Shown: one piece after another, positions 1 through 11,540 of the stretch | How the letters are laid out: the number at the start of each line of letters is the position of its first letter | Numbering within the stretch: the stretch's first letter is position 1 | Assembly: GCF_910592395.1 (NCBI RefSeq) | Contig: NC_088322.1 | Location: forward strand, 7,747,431-7,811,430 | DNA: 64,000 bases | Reading direction: 5' to 3' | Origin: Lineus longissimus | Taxonomy: Eukaryota > Nemertea > Pilidiophora > Heteronemertea > Lineidae | Program-made: the position numbers and the translations under genes | The notes under the pieces: generated by a model | Databases searched by the model: none | Told to the model about the DNA's origin: nothing | What the model saw: the letters and a program-made list of their open reading frames with translations, nothing else

Positions 1-3000
1 TTGTATTTGAATTTGTGGTAAGTTTATCAACAACAATTACTTTGAATGGAGGTTTTCGCCCCTCGAATATGATGTAGAATGGAGGTTCCTCGGCCAAAAC
101 AACAGAAATATCCCATCCTGCAGCTTGAGATTGGCTTCCCTCTCTTAGCTGAAGACCGATTCTCCACCTAATAATGCCAAGTGGAACCCAACCACAGTTG
201 CATGCTAAAGCAACCCATACTCAAAGGATGACCTCGCTAAATGTGTGAGTTATTGACCTACACAATGATCCGCTTCGTGAAGTCATGTTTTAGAACATGT
301 AGAATGTAGCAACAACTTTCATCAGTGATTTACTTCTAAATTAGCACCCGGCATCAACCAACTTACATGTAGGTTTGAAAACATGACATGACACGGGAGT
401 AGGCTGAGGTGACGTCGTGAATCGTATCTAGCCCACTCTTTGGAATAAATTGTTTGTTCTTTATGTCACAAATGACACGTGACATGTGAAAACTTAAACT
501 CTATGTAAACCCGGCCTTACGGGACTATATTGAGACTGAGTTGAATCTTGTTATACGATCTCATGTCTTTCGCTTCAGCATACAGATCTCAGTCAGTACT
601 TAGAAAAGCATACAGGAGGATTAAATCCACAAAACGTTAAGGTAAGAGCACTTGCATTTGATGCCCATATTCAGCCAAACACTATTGTGCCAACCTCATT
701 CAGTCAAAAAAGCATTGGTGGCAGCACAATGGATTATAATTTCAATGTACATGATGAGTAAATCAGAACTCTGAAGTACGTGTAAATCACTATCAGGTCT
801 ACATTTGGCTGAAGTCAGTTATTTGTTTCATATACAATGTAGCTGTTTAGATCGAGGAAAAGATGTGTGGATATCTATTTTCTATTTAAAATTTGATCAT
901 CTCCCAAAATGCTGTTGCTGATAGTTTTGGCAGGACCCCTGGATTCAGCCCATTCTATAGATTCTGGCTACCATACCATTAGAAATACATGTCGTTTTGG
1001 CTCGGCTGAGGTCATCATCACTTCAAGTTATCTTATTTGTTCAGAAAACAATTCCTCAGCCACACTATACAAAACATCAAATGATGAGTTGGTCAACACC
1101 TCTCAAAATATTGCATCCGAAGAATTTAGCACTCATATCGTAACAATTTGGGTAATGTATGGAAAATCTATCACCTTGGGATTTGATGCTTTTAAAACAT
1201 TTCTGGGGATTAATCGTAGTTGACATAATCACTATTGATTACCGTCTAAATAGTTGCAGACTGGGTAGATGGGAAGACTGTCTCGAGCAGCTTTTTCAGA
1301 ATGGTGCAGCGGTCCAGTATTGGATTCTGAAGGACATAAATCGGCAAAAGGGCACCAGTATTGCCATTTTGGACACAGCAATGTCCGTTTGAGCATAGCA
1401 ACCACCAGGCCTATTAGTTTCTGGTATCTCTGTACGGCATGATGATCATGATATATTGGTTGTCATGGTCAGAATGGAGCCAGTACCAATGCCCTGCACC
1501 CCAGCTACATGTATACACTGTGTCCAAACTGATCAACGGTGGGCCTCGCCTGCTCACAGATAACGGCACTAGTTATAGGCGAACCATGAGTAAATACAGA
1601 GTTACGATCTGTAAATTGACAGCCTTGGCTTTTATTGATTTGGGTGCTGGTTGTGCTTTATTGATTGATACCTGCTTCTTTTACTGTTGCAGTTGTTTTT
1701 ATTTCAACTCTTACGAGGACTAGCGTACTGTCATCAACGAAGAATATTACATAGGTAAGGATGATGCCAAAAGGATAGGGAGCGATGACGATGACAGAGA
1801 TGTCATTGTCATCAAAAAGAAAGAAGATAATGGCAATTTTGATTTTTCACTCGCCTTAATTAGGCCGGAATTTAGTCACTTGTCATGTTTCACTTGTCAT
1901 GAGTCAACTGTCTTAGGCTTGAACACATGAGGTGATTGTGAAAAGTGACATCATGTATCAAATGTAGCCCACTCTTTGCAGTGAATCCTTCAGGTTATGT
2001 AAAACTTTCCCTGCCAGATGCCCAAGCTAGACAATGTAAGGTGTGAGCAAGATTTCTGAAGGTTCTCCATGATTAAAGCATTTTTCCTTATTTTATTTCC
2101 AGAGATTTGAAACCACAGAATTTACTAATAAGTGAAATAGGTGAATTAAAATTAGCAGATTTTGGTAAGTTGATTTTTAGCATCTAAAATAGACCCTCTT
2201 CATCAAGTTCAGTCTCAAATGGATGAAACTCTAGTTCTGCCATCTGATGCAGGTTGTGGGAACTGAATCATTTGCTGGCAGAAGATCTCTGGCATCAGTA
2301 ATTGCTCAACATTGCAGGATCTCTTTATATGTGGGGTGGCGGAAAGCCCGGATGTGTGCGAAGGCAATGTCGCTTGGATCCACAAAAAAAGAGTTTGTCG
2401 ACCGGACAAAGATTTTGTTTGACATGGGAAAGTTTTGTTTTGCCCTCTTAGAATTCTGATTGTTGACCAAAATGTGTTATTGTCTCTAAATTTGATTGTT
2501 GATCTTCTGTTGCAGGTTTGGCTCGAGCAAAATCGGTGCCCAGTCGAACATATTCTCATGAAGTTGTGACGTTATGGTATCGACCCCCAGACGTCCTTCT
2601 CGGCTCAACAGATTATACGACTTCCCTTGACATGTGGTAAGTCTTTGAGGTTGGGTAGCGAAGCTGGGGCAAACAGTTGAAAGAAAGCCAACTGTTTGCC
2701 CCATCCTTTAAAAAACATGAGCTGATGATAAGCAATTTTCAAAAGTGGGCATCGCAAAAATTTGGCAAACGTTAAGCTAAAGCACTTATCTTGAATGAAA
2801 TACATGTAAGAAGGTGGGATAAAGTTTTTTAAAGCATCAATGTTAATTTTTCTTCATTTCAGGGGTGTTGGATGCATTTTCACGGAGATGATATCTGGTC
2901 TTGCGACATTTCCTGGCATGAAGGACGCCAACGACCAACTGGACCGAATATGGCGGGTCCTTGGTACGCCGACTAATGAAACGTGGGAGGGGGTGACGCA

Positions 3001-4313
3001 ATTTCCTAATTATAATAAAGGTAATTTGTAACCTGCATGTGTGCTGAGGGTCGAGTCCAGAGATTATTGATGTAGTGAGGGGCCTCATAAGCTTGTGGTT
3101 AACAGTGCTGGCTACCACGTATTAGGGCCTGCGTTCGATCCCATCATTGTATTGTGGATGAACCGGTATGGCTTTCGAGGCACTATAATTCCTGGCTCAT
3201 CACTGTCCTTCGAATGACACTAAAAATCGAAGTTTCTTGAACGTATCTGGCATCTACGCCATGGTGTGCAAAAGATCCCACCAAGTTAGAAACATGTCGA
3301 GTAGCATAAGTTTGACTCTGGTCGAAGGTGATCGCTAGGCCAATTAACCCAATTAGCAGCTAACTATAGTTAGGGGCAATTTGTAACACTACTGCTCTCC
3401 ATCTCTTGCAGAAAAATTTATACGATACCGAAAACAGAAGCTTGCCCATGTGATCCCGAAGATTGCACATATTCCCTATGCAGAGGCTATAGCTGCCGAG
3501 TTTTTACAATTGATACCGACGCAGAGAATCTCGGCACGAGAAGCGCTTACACACCAGTACTTCTCGGATCTTCCAAGAAAAATCTATGATCTTCCTGATG
3601 GTAAGTCTGTCTCTGGGGTTTGACAGGAAAACTACTGATGCTTTCCCTAAACCTGTGATTGAGGTTTAATACAAAGGACCAACAAGCTCGGCTATTAAAT
3701 GATAAAATAACTTGTGCTCAAGTTGTATGAATAGACTGACTCTTGGATGCCAAAGAGTGCCTCAGTGGACACCTATGATAGTGACAAGAATGACACTCAC
3801 AAACGGAGCTTTTTTTTTAGGCGTGCTCAAGTTGTATGAATAGACTGACTCCTCGGTGCCAAAGAGTGCCTCAGTGGAAACCTATGATAATAACAAGAAT
3901 GATGCTCACAAACAGAGCTTCCCTTTTTTTTAGGCGTGCTCAAGTTGTATGAATAGACTGACTCCTCGGTGCCAAAGAGTGCCTCAGTGGAAACCTATGA
4001 TAATGACAAGAATGATGCTCACAGACAGAACTTCCGTATTTCGAGTTGTACTCTAGTTAAACCTTGATCCCAAGGCGTGCCTCAGTGGAAACCATATGTA
4101 GCCATTTGATACTCGCAAACAGGAATTTGTATTTCGATCTGTGCAACCTTTCTAATAAAGCTGCAAATATTGTTATGATTCTCATCAAATATGTCTCCTC
4201 TTCCAGTGGCCTCCATCTTTAACATTCCCGGTGTGAAAATGTTGCCTGAACTTCATCAGTTATTACACAAGTCCTCGTCGTCAATATCTCGATCAAGTGG
4301 AAAGAAGGTATAG
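1..4313 (+). CDS. CDK14: CDK14/15-family PFTAIRE cyclin-dependent kinase, 3' eight exons (5' part outside window)
   Basis: Serine/threonine kinase. In the CDK14/15 family the partners are cyclin Y-type cyclins at the plasma membrane, with a known role in LRP6 phosphorylation and Wnt signalling. Exons read from the sequence: 1-17 (partial), 579-641, 1693-1754, 2103-2164, 2516-2636, 2863-3020, 3412-3600, 4207-4313. All are bounded by AG/GT and all phases agree, giving about 259 codons to TAG at 4311. Visible motifs: LVFEFV before the hinge; HRDLKPQN formed across the 1754/2103 junction; DFG across 2164/2516; the activation segment [27 protein letters not shown]; and the CDK C-lobe [12 protein letters not shown]-like block ending HQYFSDLP. 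The activation segment, PGMKD and YFSDLP signatures are CDK14/15-like rather than PCTAIRE (CDK16-18). The glycine loop and the PFTAIRE helix itself lie upstream of the window. The choice between CDK14, CDK15 and a pre-duplication orthologue is open. The gene is close to an Fz1/2/7 gene on the same strand. Confidence 0.95.
3082..3395 (+). repeat. tRNA-headed SINE candidate in CDK14 intron
   Basis: The head starts GCCTCATAAGCTTGTGGTTA and carries a B-box-like GTTCGATCCC 50 nt downstream (3132-3141). Another copy at 55465 has the same head and the same 50-nt A-to-B spacing (GCCTCATAGCCCAGTG ... GGTTCCAACC). The body to about 3395 is not shared with that copy, so the right edge is a guess. Fits a pol III tRNA-derived SINE. 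It is not a functional tRNA: stems do not pair well. Confidence 0.45.
3716..4050 (+). repeat. Tandem triplication, about 111-bp unit, in the last CDK14 intron
   Basis: Three successive copies start at 3716, 3825 and 3938 (periods 109 and 113), each opening GCTCAAGTTGTATGAATAGA and containing AAAGAGTGCCTCAGTGGA and ACAAGAATGA. The copies are divided by T-rich runs ending TTTAGGCGT. A decayed fourth partial copy follows (AAGGCGTGCCTCAGTGGAAA at about 4071). Copies 2 and 3 resemble each other more than copy 1, so expansion was stepwise. It lies wholly within the intron 3601-4206. Confidence 0.85.
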
Positions 4314-5302
4314 CAGGCACTAAGGTAGGTCGACTTGAATTCCTACTAGTTTGTGCCTTATACTCCATTTCACGGAAAAATGGCACTGAAAAAAATATCT
4401 GGAAACATTTGTCCCAAATGTAGAAGGGGGGAGAGGAACGTACACTGGTGTCCACCTTTATATGAAGAGGGTGGCACAGTCAGGCCTGGATCCAGGAGGT
4501 CAGAAAAAAGAGGTGAAGCTGAGTAGATAATTGCATGAAAAATCCCTGAAAATGTGCTCCACCTGGATCTGTGCATGGACAACCTGTAGTTCATGTTGGG
4601 GAATGTTGGTACTGTTGTGTGCTGCCCTCTGAATTTCCCTTGCACTATTACCTTAACTAGTACTTCTTCCTTACTGTATTTCTAGCTGACAGCTTTCACA
4701 ACGATGTCCAAAACCTCGAGCAAATTATATTTCTAATAAAATTTGACAAGTGATATTGCAACAGCATAGGAAAAAGCATTATGGTGATAACTGTGGCTGT
4801 GGCTTTCTTCAGTGATCTTTTGGTACGATGTCTTAACCCCAGGTAGCAGCAGTGGGGAAATTCTTGAACTTGTTCCTCCTGGCAGTGTGCTCACTAAGTA
4901 TTCTTATCCATTTAGCTTTCGCCCTTTATTCAGGGATCAGTTGAAAACCCGGGAACTTTCTAAGAACCTGTCAACGGTTGATTTGGTGACCTTTTAATCA
5001 GGGTCGTGAGGAATGTGATCAAATCTTTGGTAAATGTGTACTTAGGATTGTAATCATTCAATTGTACAACATATTTTACCTGATCCCTTACAAATTTATT
5101 TAGGCTTGTGAAGTGCACAGCTGAACAAGTTGTAATTTTTAAATTCTGTGCAAGGCCTGTTTACAAATTTATTCCAGCCGTATGTGTCATTAGATCACCA
5201 TAAACAAACAATTTTTGTTGTAGCTAGCAAACAAAAAATTTATTTTCTGTTTCTGAATAGCCCAGACTAAGCAGAAAAATATATCAAAAGCTCAGACCTC
5301 AG
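4314..5302 (+). other. CDK14 proximal 3'UTR and flank, candidate poly(A) signal
   Basis: No further coding exon is visible. An AATAAA at 4735-4740, about 425 nt after the stop, is the first plausible polyadenylation signal for a short 3'UTR form. Two GT donors sit at the end of the last exon (AAGAAG|GTATAG at 4309 and CACTAAG|GTAGGT at 4325), so splicing to more distal 3' exons is possible. Confidence 0.4.
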
Positions 5303-5305
5303 CTA

Positions 5306-5392
5306 CAGGGTGGCCCAGAATTATTTTCCTTTGGACAAAAGAATTCTATTGTGTATCCATTGTGTGAGGGAAATTAATTTTGGGCCACCCTG
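5306..5392. mobile_element. 87-bp mariner-type MITE
   Basis: Left end CAGGGTGGCCCAGAATTATT is inverted at the right end (AATTTTGGGCCACCCTG), with roughly 24 bp paired and a few mismatches. It is flanked by TA on each side (5304-5305, 5393-5394). CAGGGTGKCCCA is the usual terminus of mariner elements and their deletion derivatives. No coding capacity. Confidence 0.8.
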
Positions 5393-5395
5393 TAG

Positions 5396-7249
5396 TTTGA
5401 GGAGTGTGTTTTGTATCTAATAGAAAACACGTTAAAAATCAATGGGTGGTGTCGCCTTCTCTCTGAATGCAAGACAATTAAAATCATAATGTCCAATGCA
5501 ACAAAACCCGGAGGTGTAGTCTCACTGAATCAGACATCTTTACTTATAGATCCTCTCATTTGCCCTTGGGAGCAATTTTCGGGATGGGGGAGCATCCTGA
5601 ACCTCATAGGCTTATACTCCCTTTGAATGTACCCCTTATATTTTGATAAGGTGCAAAATCTTGGTGATCCAAAAGGGTATTGGGGGTATCTATCCGCCAA
5701 GTGGTATAAAGTAGGAACATAAGCAACAAAATGTAACATCTTGTAACAGAGTCCAGCAAATCTGTTTATCTGCAGGGTAAGCCCATGTTCTATGAACATC
5801 TCCTGATACTAATCCTTATGGTTTGTGGCTCACAGGTATATCAATTCATTATGAGGCCACGCAAACTTTCCCTTTGGTGCGACAGGTTCAAAGCGTAGTC
5901 ATTCGAGGGGAGGAACCAAAAATTGACGTTGATACTGTGAATGAAGCCAAGTGTCATGTATTTGATCTGGTGGCTTTGTCCTTTCTTTTTGGACCCCCAA
6001 TGCAGATGTTTGGGGGGGGGGTCCAAAATTAGTCGTCTCCAAGTGACTAGTATGCACACTTCGGTGCCTGCATGGGTGTAAGATGAGACCCCTATCAGAA
6101 ACTTTCTGTGTCTTAATCTGACCTACTTGCCTTGTGTCTTTAGTCGTCCTTTAAGGACAAAATAACAATCTTAATGCCTGGATAAGACTACTTTACGTTA
6201 GAGTAGAATTGCAAATTGGTGTTCTTTAGTGGAGGTTTTGGCCACAAGATCAGAAGTGCGCCCCGAAGATCCAAGAAGTAAAACATGCAGGCCTAATTGG
6301 AGATTAGATCTTATGATAACATACAAGGGAGAAGTAAATGGGGCCTACCAGGGATTTGTTAGGGGATTAGGGGCTTTAGATCAGGTGTGAGAGATATAGG
6401 GGTATAAATACTAGAAAATACTCTTAATGTACTCCTGATGGTCTGGGAAGTTTGATCAGGTTAAAGGGAGACTATTGGCAGGAACAAACTGGGTCAGATT
6501 ATGTTACACACTGTTGCCAATAGGGGCCTCTCCTCTCTCGCAGTACATCGAAACTATTCACATTTGCATGAGGAATGTGTTAATCACTGGATCAAGCAGA
6601 GTTTCAATATTGTTGATAACGGTATCACTAGACAAAATACCCTGCATATATTCCTGCTTTAAAGCCCCACTCCTATCAATCAAAATATGAAAATTGAGCT
6701 TGAACTGGAAAATTTCCATTTGTGCGAATACACTGGCCTATTGAATGTAAATTTCAACAATGCTGTTTGACTGGTTTGCTATAAATGCCAAGTTTCTGCA
6801 AATTTGCATGCATAATAACTTCACTTCAAGGCAATATCCACTGATTCCTATTTTCCTGAGCATCATGGAAATACAATGAACATGGATGGTCTGTTCATTC
6901 TGCTGGACAAAGTGTGGTTGCTGGGGGCTATTAACACCTCATCCTGAGTTTCCCCGCTAACTTCTCCAGAGATGTACCTGTTTTGCCTGCGGCTGTTCCC
7001 GGCTCCAGAATTTGAAGAGATAAGTAATGGGAGTCGATTACATTTCTGTTAGTTAACCCATTCTTGACCAAGAAAATTATCCTATGTTTTCTATAAGCAG
7101 TATTTTATGGGTTTGTATGCAACAGCAACTGCAACCACAGTCCATTACTGAACACATTCTTACCTCGAAAGTTTCTCTCGGTCTTTTTAAAAGCAGTATT
7201 TTGTGCGAGTTTGTTACATGCAACTACAGTTGGGCACCCGTTGACGTCT
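5396..7249. other. Non-coding, no gene seen
   Basis: Only short chance open frames and a G-run near 6010. There is a weak internal resemblance between 7098-7140 and 7189-7226 (both contain AGCAGTATTTT followed by GTTTGT and ATGCAAC). No splice-bounded conserved exon was recognised. Confidence 0.5.
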
Positions 7250-7440
7250 TTGGTCGGGAGGGGGGAGTATAACCACAAGCTAATGATATATCTCACTTCA
7301 GATTGAAGTATTTTGATACACGTCATGGCAAAAGGCACATGGCCATCCAAGTAAACTTCCTTGCTGAAGGCCACAACAGCTGGTATTGAACCCATGTTGT
7401 TCATGTTGCAAGTCAGATACCTTAACCCCTGTTTAACAGC
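7250..7440 (-). repeat. tRNA-headed SINE remnant (minus strand)
   Basis: Read on the minus strand, GGTTAAGGTATCTGACTTGC (A-box side) is followed by GGGTTCAATACC (B-box-like, complement of 7382-7393). The spacing is tRNA-like, as in the heads at 3082 and 55465. The tail toward 7250 shows no similarity I can confirm. Confidence 0.35.
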
Positions 7441-7791
7441 AATATGTTTAAAACTAACTCAGTAGTCTATAGTAAATGCTTGGCATCAGTCATTGACTAG
7501 AGTATTTTCGATAATGACAAGGTATTTGCAGAGATTCATATCAAAGATGGAGCCAGTTGCCCTTATCTGTCTAGATCTAGCTCAGACAGACATCCATGGT
7601 GTAGTTGCTAGCTTGGATGTTTAGATGCTTAATCGTTGGGAACTGACCAGTTTTGATTTTGCTCTGACCACCCAGATTCACAGGTCATTTCTGTCCATTT
7701 TTCACTTTGGCGATTCTGGTGATTAGTAATGCCGTATGATACAATGTACTCTTTTTTCAAAATAGACTTTTCCTTAAAACTAGAGGCAGAA

Positions 7792-8090
7792 GCACTTTTT
7801 AAAAAAGCATTTTTGAGTTTTTTGAAAACCATTCAGGTTTTTCAGCCAACACATATTTCCACACCCTATAATGTTTTTCAGAGAAATGGAAAACCTGTTC
7901 AGGTTTTTGAGCTTGTAAATGACCTCAAAGGGTTTCTTCATTCCTTGAAATGTCTCTACGAGGTGCATAAATGTGTGTCGGCTGTAGTCTACAACCATGA
8001 AACAGGAACACTGTGATAGATTGCTGGTGTGGGCTGAAAAACCCTGAACGGTTTTTCAAAACCTCGAAAACCTTTACTTTTTAAGAGTGT
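7792..8090. mobile_element. About 300-bp foldback/MITE element with long imperfect inverted arms
   Basis: The left arm (about 7792-7852, with TTCAGGTTTTTCAGCC) is the reverse complement of the right arm (about 8028-8090, with GGCTGAAAAACCCTGAACGG and ending TTTTTAAGAGTGT). The arms are about 60 nt long with scattered mismatches and a spacer of about 175 nt. A further AAACCTGTTCAGGTTTTT lies inside the spacer. No open frame of note. The terminal sequence CACTYTTWAAAA is MITE-like; the superfamily is not determined. Confidence 0.65.
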
Positions 8091-9129
8091 AGCAATCAAA
8101 CGGTGCTCTCTTGCCCGTTGATTCGAGAATAATTGGCAAATCATCATATTTTTTAACGATGTTACCTTTTTTCGCCACTGTGGCCAGCGACGCTGCATGG
8201 GTCTAATCTCTTCTCAGCGCATCACTATCTTCGTGTTACATCTCCGGGCATTTTAACGGCGTGAAACTGCTCTCTCTGACAACTAGAACGCTACTTATGC
8301 CTTGTGCGCTGCTGCGTTTATGCATGACTCCACGGAGAGGTAGATATTCGCCCAGTCGGGGAGCAGAAAAAACAATCAGCGTGGCCAGATGTTCTCTCTG
8401 TGGCCAGGATGTTTTTCTCGTGTTCTCCTCAAAGTAGCATGATGTGAGAAGAAAATGGCTATATCCTCCTGGTTAGGACTTTGAGATATCTAATGAAAGG
8501 TTTCCACATGACTTTCTTTCTTTAACCCCTTCAAATTTAAAAACCAAGTCGGTTTGGGGAATATTCTTAAAAGGGAACCAATCACGGAATGCTTAAAAGA
8601 ATTCTTGAGGCAGAATATTGTTTTATGAATTTCATGCTTATAAGTTATAAGTTTTTTCAAATTGGGTCCAAGATAGGGGTGTTAGTGTGAAAGATACACC
8701 ACCGGCTCAGAAGGTGTTAAGGAATGGGGTGCGGTGTTTTCCTAATGACGTGTGTTGTATATGAAATTTGCAGACTGGAATAAATATATCCAAATCCATT
8801 AACTTTCACCGTTATTTTTTCCTGACCGTCTCAGATATCGTCATCCCGCATACTTATCGTGCAATAGTTTACCCCGCAAACATCTTGGTTGCCATTAGCG
8901 TTGCCACGGCAACAAGGAAAGCTGATGATGGTTTGATTTATGACAATGGGGAATTGCTGTTATGTAGAAACAAATGACTCACAGTATTTAGTTATACCTT
9001 GTCTGTGGCTGAGGGCTGGCTTATTTTGTAATTCGGTTAGCCAAAGTGGGCACATGGGCAAATACATTGAAGGCAACAGAATTCATCTGTTTCCAACACA
9101 ATTATATTGAAGGCAACATAATTTATCTG
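8091..9129. other. Non-coding, no gene seen
   Basis: AT-rich spacer. No conserved coding or structured repeat was recognised. Short open frames (for example 8768-8977) show no family features. Confidence 0.5.
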
Positions 9130-9290
9130 CAGTAGAACCTCTCTATTAAGGACACCCACGGTACTGACAACTGCTGTCCTCAATATAGAGGTGTACTGAT
9201 TAAAGAAGTGAAATTGAATGGAAACAACCCATTTGGGACCAAAAGTAAGTGTCCTTAATAGAGAGGTGTCCGCTAAGGGAGGTACCACTC
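9130..9290 (+). mobile_element. Pogo/Tigger-type MITE, copy A
   Basis: Starts CAGTAGAACCTCTCTATTAA and ends GAGGTGTCC...GGGAGGTACCACT, inverted with respect to each other. Same family as the elements at 13231, 14213, 23508 and 48461. The TA duplication is no longer readable at this copy. No coding capacity. Confidence 0.75.
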
Positions 9291-9770
9291 AACCCTCTAA
9301 CTCAGAGTTGTGCAATGTTTAGATTGTGTTGGGATTAAGCAGTTTGTGCTTATACCGAAGTTTAGCGGCTGGTGTAGGCCTTTAAGGTCAACCTATGCCG
9401 GAGTCCTGAGAATTGTTGATTTTCCCACGTCTGGCCTCTATTGATCTGTTGGCAATAAATTTTAATTTAAAGGTGGACATTCTTGCCCGATTCCTGACTC
9501 ATCCTGGCTGGTATTGAGCAGATGTAGAAATGAAAGAGATAGCTGCCCCAATTTGCCAGGTTTTGACTTTGTAAATGATGCCCCAGTGCCTCTTTGGTTA
9601 ATTGGGAGGCCCGAGACTGGTTCGGATGTGTGAAGGGGGTATAGGGTTGTAGAAATCCCTTATGGAAGAATTTTATAGCAAATTTGATTAAATTGGAAGG
9701 GAATGTCTCCAAAAGTTAGTTACTTTGGTACAGTTTGCCCTTTTGAAGCAAATGGTAGGGCCATTTACCT
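9291..9770. other. Non-coding, no gene seen
   Basis: Spacer between a MITE and the hairpin/(GTC)n repeat. Nothing recognised. Confidence 0.5.
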
Positions 9771-9825
9771 TTTTAGCTCACCTCTTAGCAGAGGTGAGCT
9801 TATCCCATACCGTGGCGTCCGTCGT

Positions 9826-9902
<77 letters not shown>

Positions 9903-10943
9903 CGTCGTCCGTTAGCAGGGCACGTTTCGTAACTGTTAGAGCTATTGAGTTGAAACTTGGTACACATGTACCCTTATGTAATGACACCTTGGAGACCAAG
10001 TTTCGGTCCGATTCGTTTCATGGTTTGGCCACCAGGGGGCCAAACGTTAAAAGTGAAAATATGCAATATCTCCCTTAATAGTAGTCGGGAAATTTTGAAA
10101 AAAATATGGTAGGTACTTCTAGCAAAGGTGCATCATATATCCTCCGGGTTTTTGATTTGACCTCCTTTTCAAGGTCACAGAGGTCAAATGTTGTAAATTG
10201 GCCGTTAGGATGTAACGATGGCACGTTTCTAAACTGCAATGACTATTGATACCAAATTTGGTACACATTTACCCCTTAGTCAGGTGATCTCAGGGACCGA
10301 AGTTTGGTCCAATATGATTCACCACTTGACCACCAGGGGGCAAAATCCAAAAACCTTAAAAATGTGATTATTCCTTAACTTCTTGTCCGATTGCCACCAA
10401 TTTGATATCATGGGTACATCTAACCACCATACAGTAAATGTCACACAGGTTTTTAATTTGACCTTCTTGTCAAGGTCACAGAGGTCAAATGGCGTAAATT
10501 TGGCGTCAGGCCGTAACTATGGCACGTTTCTTAACTGCAATGACTATTGATCACAAATTAAGTACACATGTACCCCTTGGTCAGGTGATCTCAGGTACCG
10601 AAGTTTGGTGCGATCTGATTTGCCGTTTGGCCTCCAGGGAGGGGGCCAAATCCGAAATTCTTCAAAATGCCTTTATTCCTAGTAATGACTTGCCCGATTG
10701 GCACCAATTTTATATCATAGGTACATCTAATTCTAACAACCATTCAATGTGTCACCCGGGTCGTCTTTGATTTGACCTACTTTTCAAGGTCACAGAGGTC
10801 GAATGTACTGTAAATTGGCCATTTTGGGGAAATTGTAATTGCTTGGACCTACATCAAACCTAACACTACATGACACAATACCATGCTCTTTATCCATCTT
10901 TCCTCCACATGAGGTGAGCACAATGGCCCTGGCCATTTCATTT
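9771..10943 (+). mobile_element. Non-autonomous repeat with 5' hairpin, (GTC)n tract and three internal units, copy 1
   Basis: The left end has a perfect hairpin at 9775-9800 (arm AGCTCACCTCT, loop TAGC). Then come TTATCCCATACCGTGGCGTC and a (GTC)n microsatellite of about 75 nt (about 9827-9902). Three tandem units of about 295 nt start near 9910, 10203 and 10503; each contains GGCACGTTTC, TGGTACACATGTACCCCTT-like text, a GGCCACCAGGGGGCCAAA-like block and TTTTCAAGGTCACAGAGGTC. The right end repeats the hairpin half (GAGGTGAGC) followed by ACAATGGCCCTGGCCATTTC. Repeats of this layout are common in marine invertebrate genomes; I cannot assign a superfamily. Open frames over the microsatellite (poly-Ser, poly-Arg) are artefacts. 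Confidence 0.8.
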
Positions 10944-10967
10944 AATATATTCCCATTGGACCTCCAG

Positions 10968-11053
10968 TGGTTACAACAGGAACACCACTGGAAAAGAAAC
11001 TGGTGAAGAAAACGCCAGAAGAAACATCACAACTTGAGAGAAATTTCCAGATG
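10968..11053 (+). other. Candidate distal 3' exon of CDK14 (coding-like, splice-bounded)
   Basis: A pyrimidine-rich stretch plus CCTCCAG|TGGTTACAACAG makes a plausible acceptor at 10966-10967. Read with two leading bases completing a codon, the segment is open and gives VTTGTPLEKKLVKKTPEE and so on up to ATG|GTGCAT, a weak donor. Its entry phase fits the donor at 3600 but not the donor candidate at 4308; in the latter phase it would stop after 12 codons. It directly follows the hairpin repeat. Transcript evidence is needed. Confidence 0.25.
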
Positions 11054-11181
11054 GTGCATACATGTACGTGTAGTTCAAGATATGATTTTTAATGAATTTT
11101 CATGACACAATTTGGGTCCCAGTACTGACAGCCACAGGCAGCTCAATGGCATTTGTTTATGCAGCAGCACTATAACTGAGG

Positions 11182-11540
11182 GGGCCAGTTCGCTCCATCT
11201 ACCCTTTTACAATGGGTTTGAACTTCTCACATCCGAATAGCAGTTTCTCAAAGTTTTTCCAAATAATGAATAAGATATACTCATTTAAAGGATAAGGGCC
11301 AGTTCTTGCCATCTAATTTAGATTGGACATCCACCACAATGGGTTAAACTTCTCACATCCGAACAGCTCTCAAAGTTTTTCCAAAGAATGAATAAGATAT
11401 ACTCATTTAAAGGAGGATAAGGGCCAGTTCTTGCCATCTACTCTAGATTGGACATCCACCACAATGGGTTAAACTTCTCACATCGAGACAGCCGTTTCTC
11501 GAAGTTTTTCTCAAGAATAAATAAGATATGCTCAAGTTAA
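11182..11540 (+). repeat. Tandem triplication, 114-125-bp unit
   Basis: Units start at 11182, 11296 and 11421, each opening GGGCCAGTTC and containing CCATCTA, ACTTCTCACATC and AATGAATAAGATATACTCAT (slightly changed in the third). Units 2 and 3 share an extra AGATTGGACATCCACCACAA block that unit 1 lacks. No coding content. Confidence 0.85.

Noticed and set aside
3082-3142. Functional tRNA gene
   Set aside because: Box A and B resemblance only; acceptor and anticodon stems do not pair, so a SINE head is more likely.
9703-10078. Open frames encoding poly-Ser or poly-Arg on both strands
   Set aside because: Products of the (GTC)n microsatellite within a repeat; all frames of a trinucleotide run stay open.
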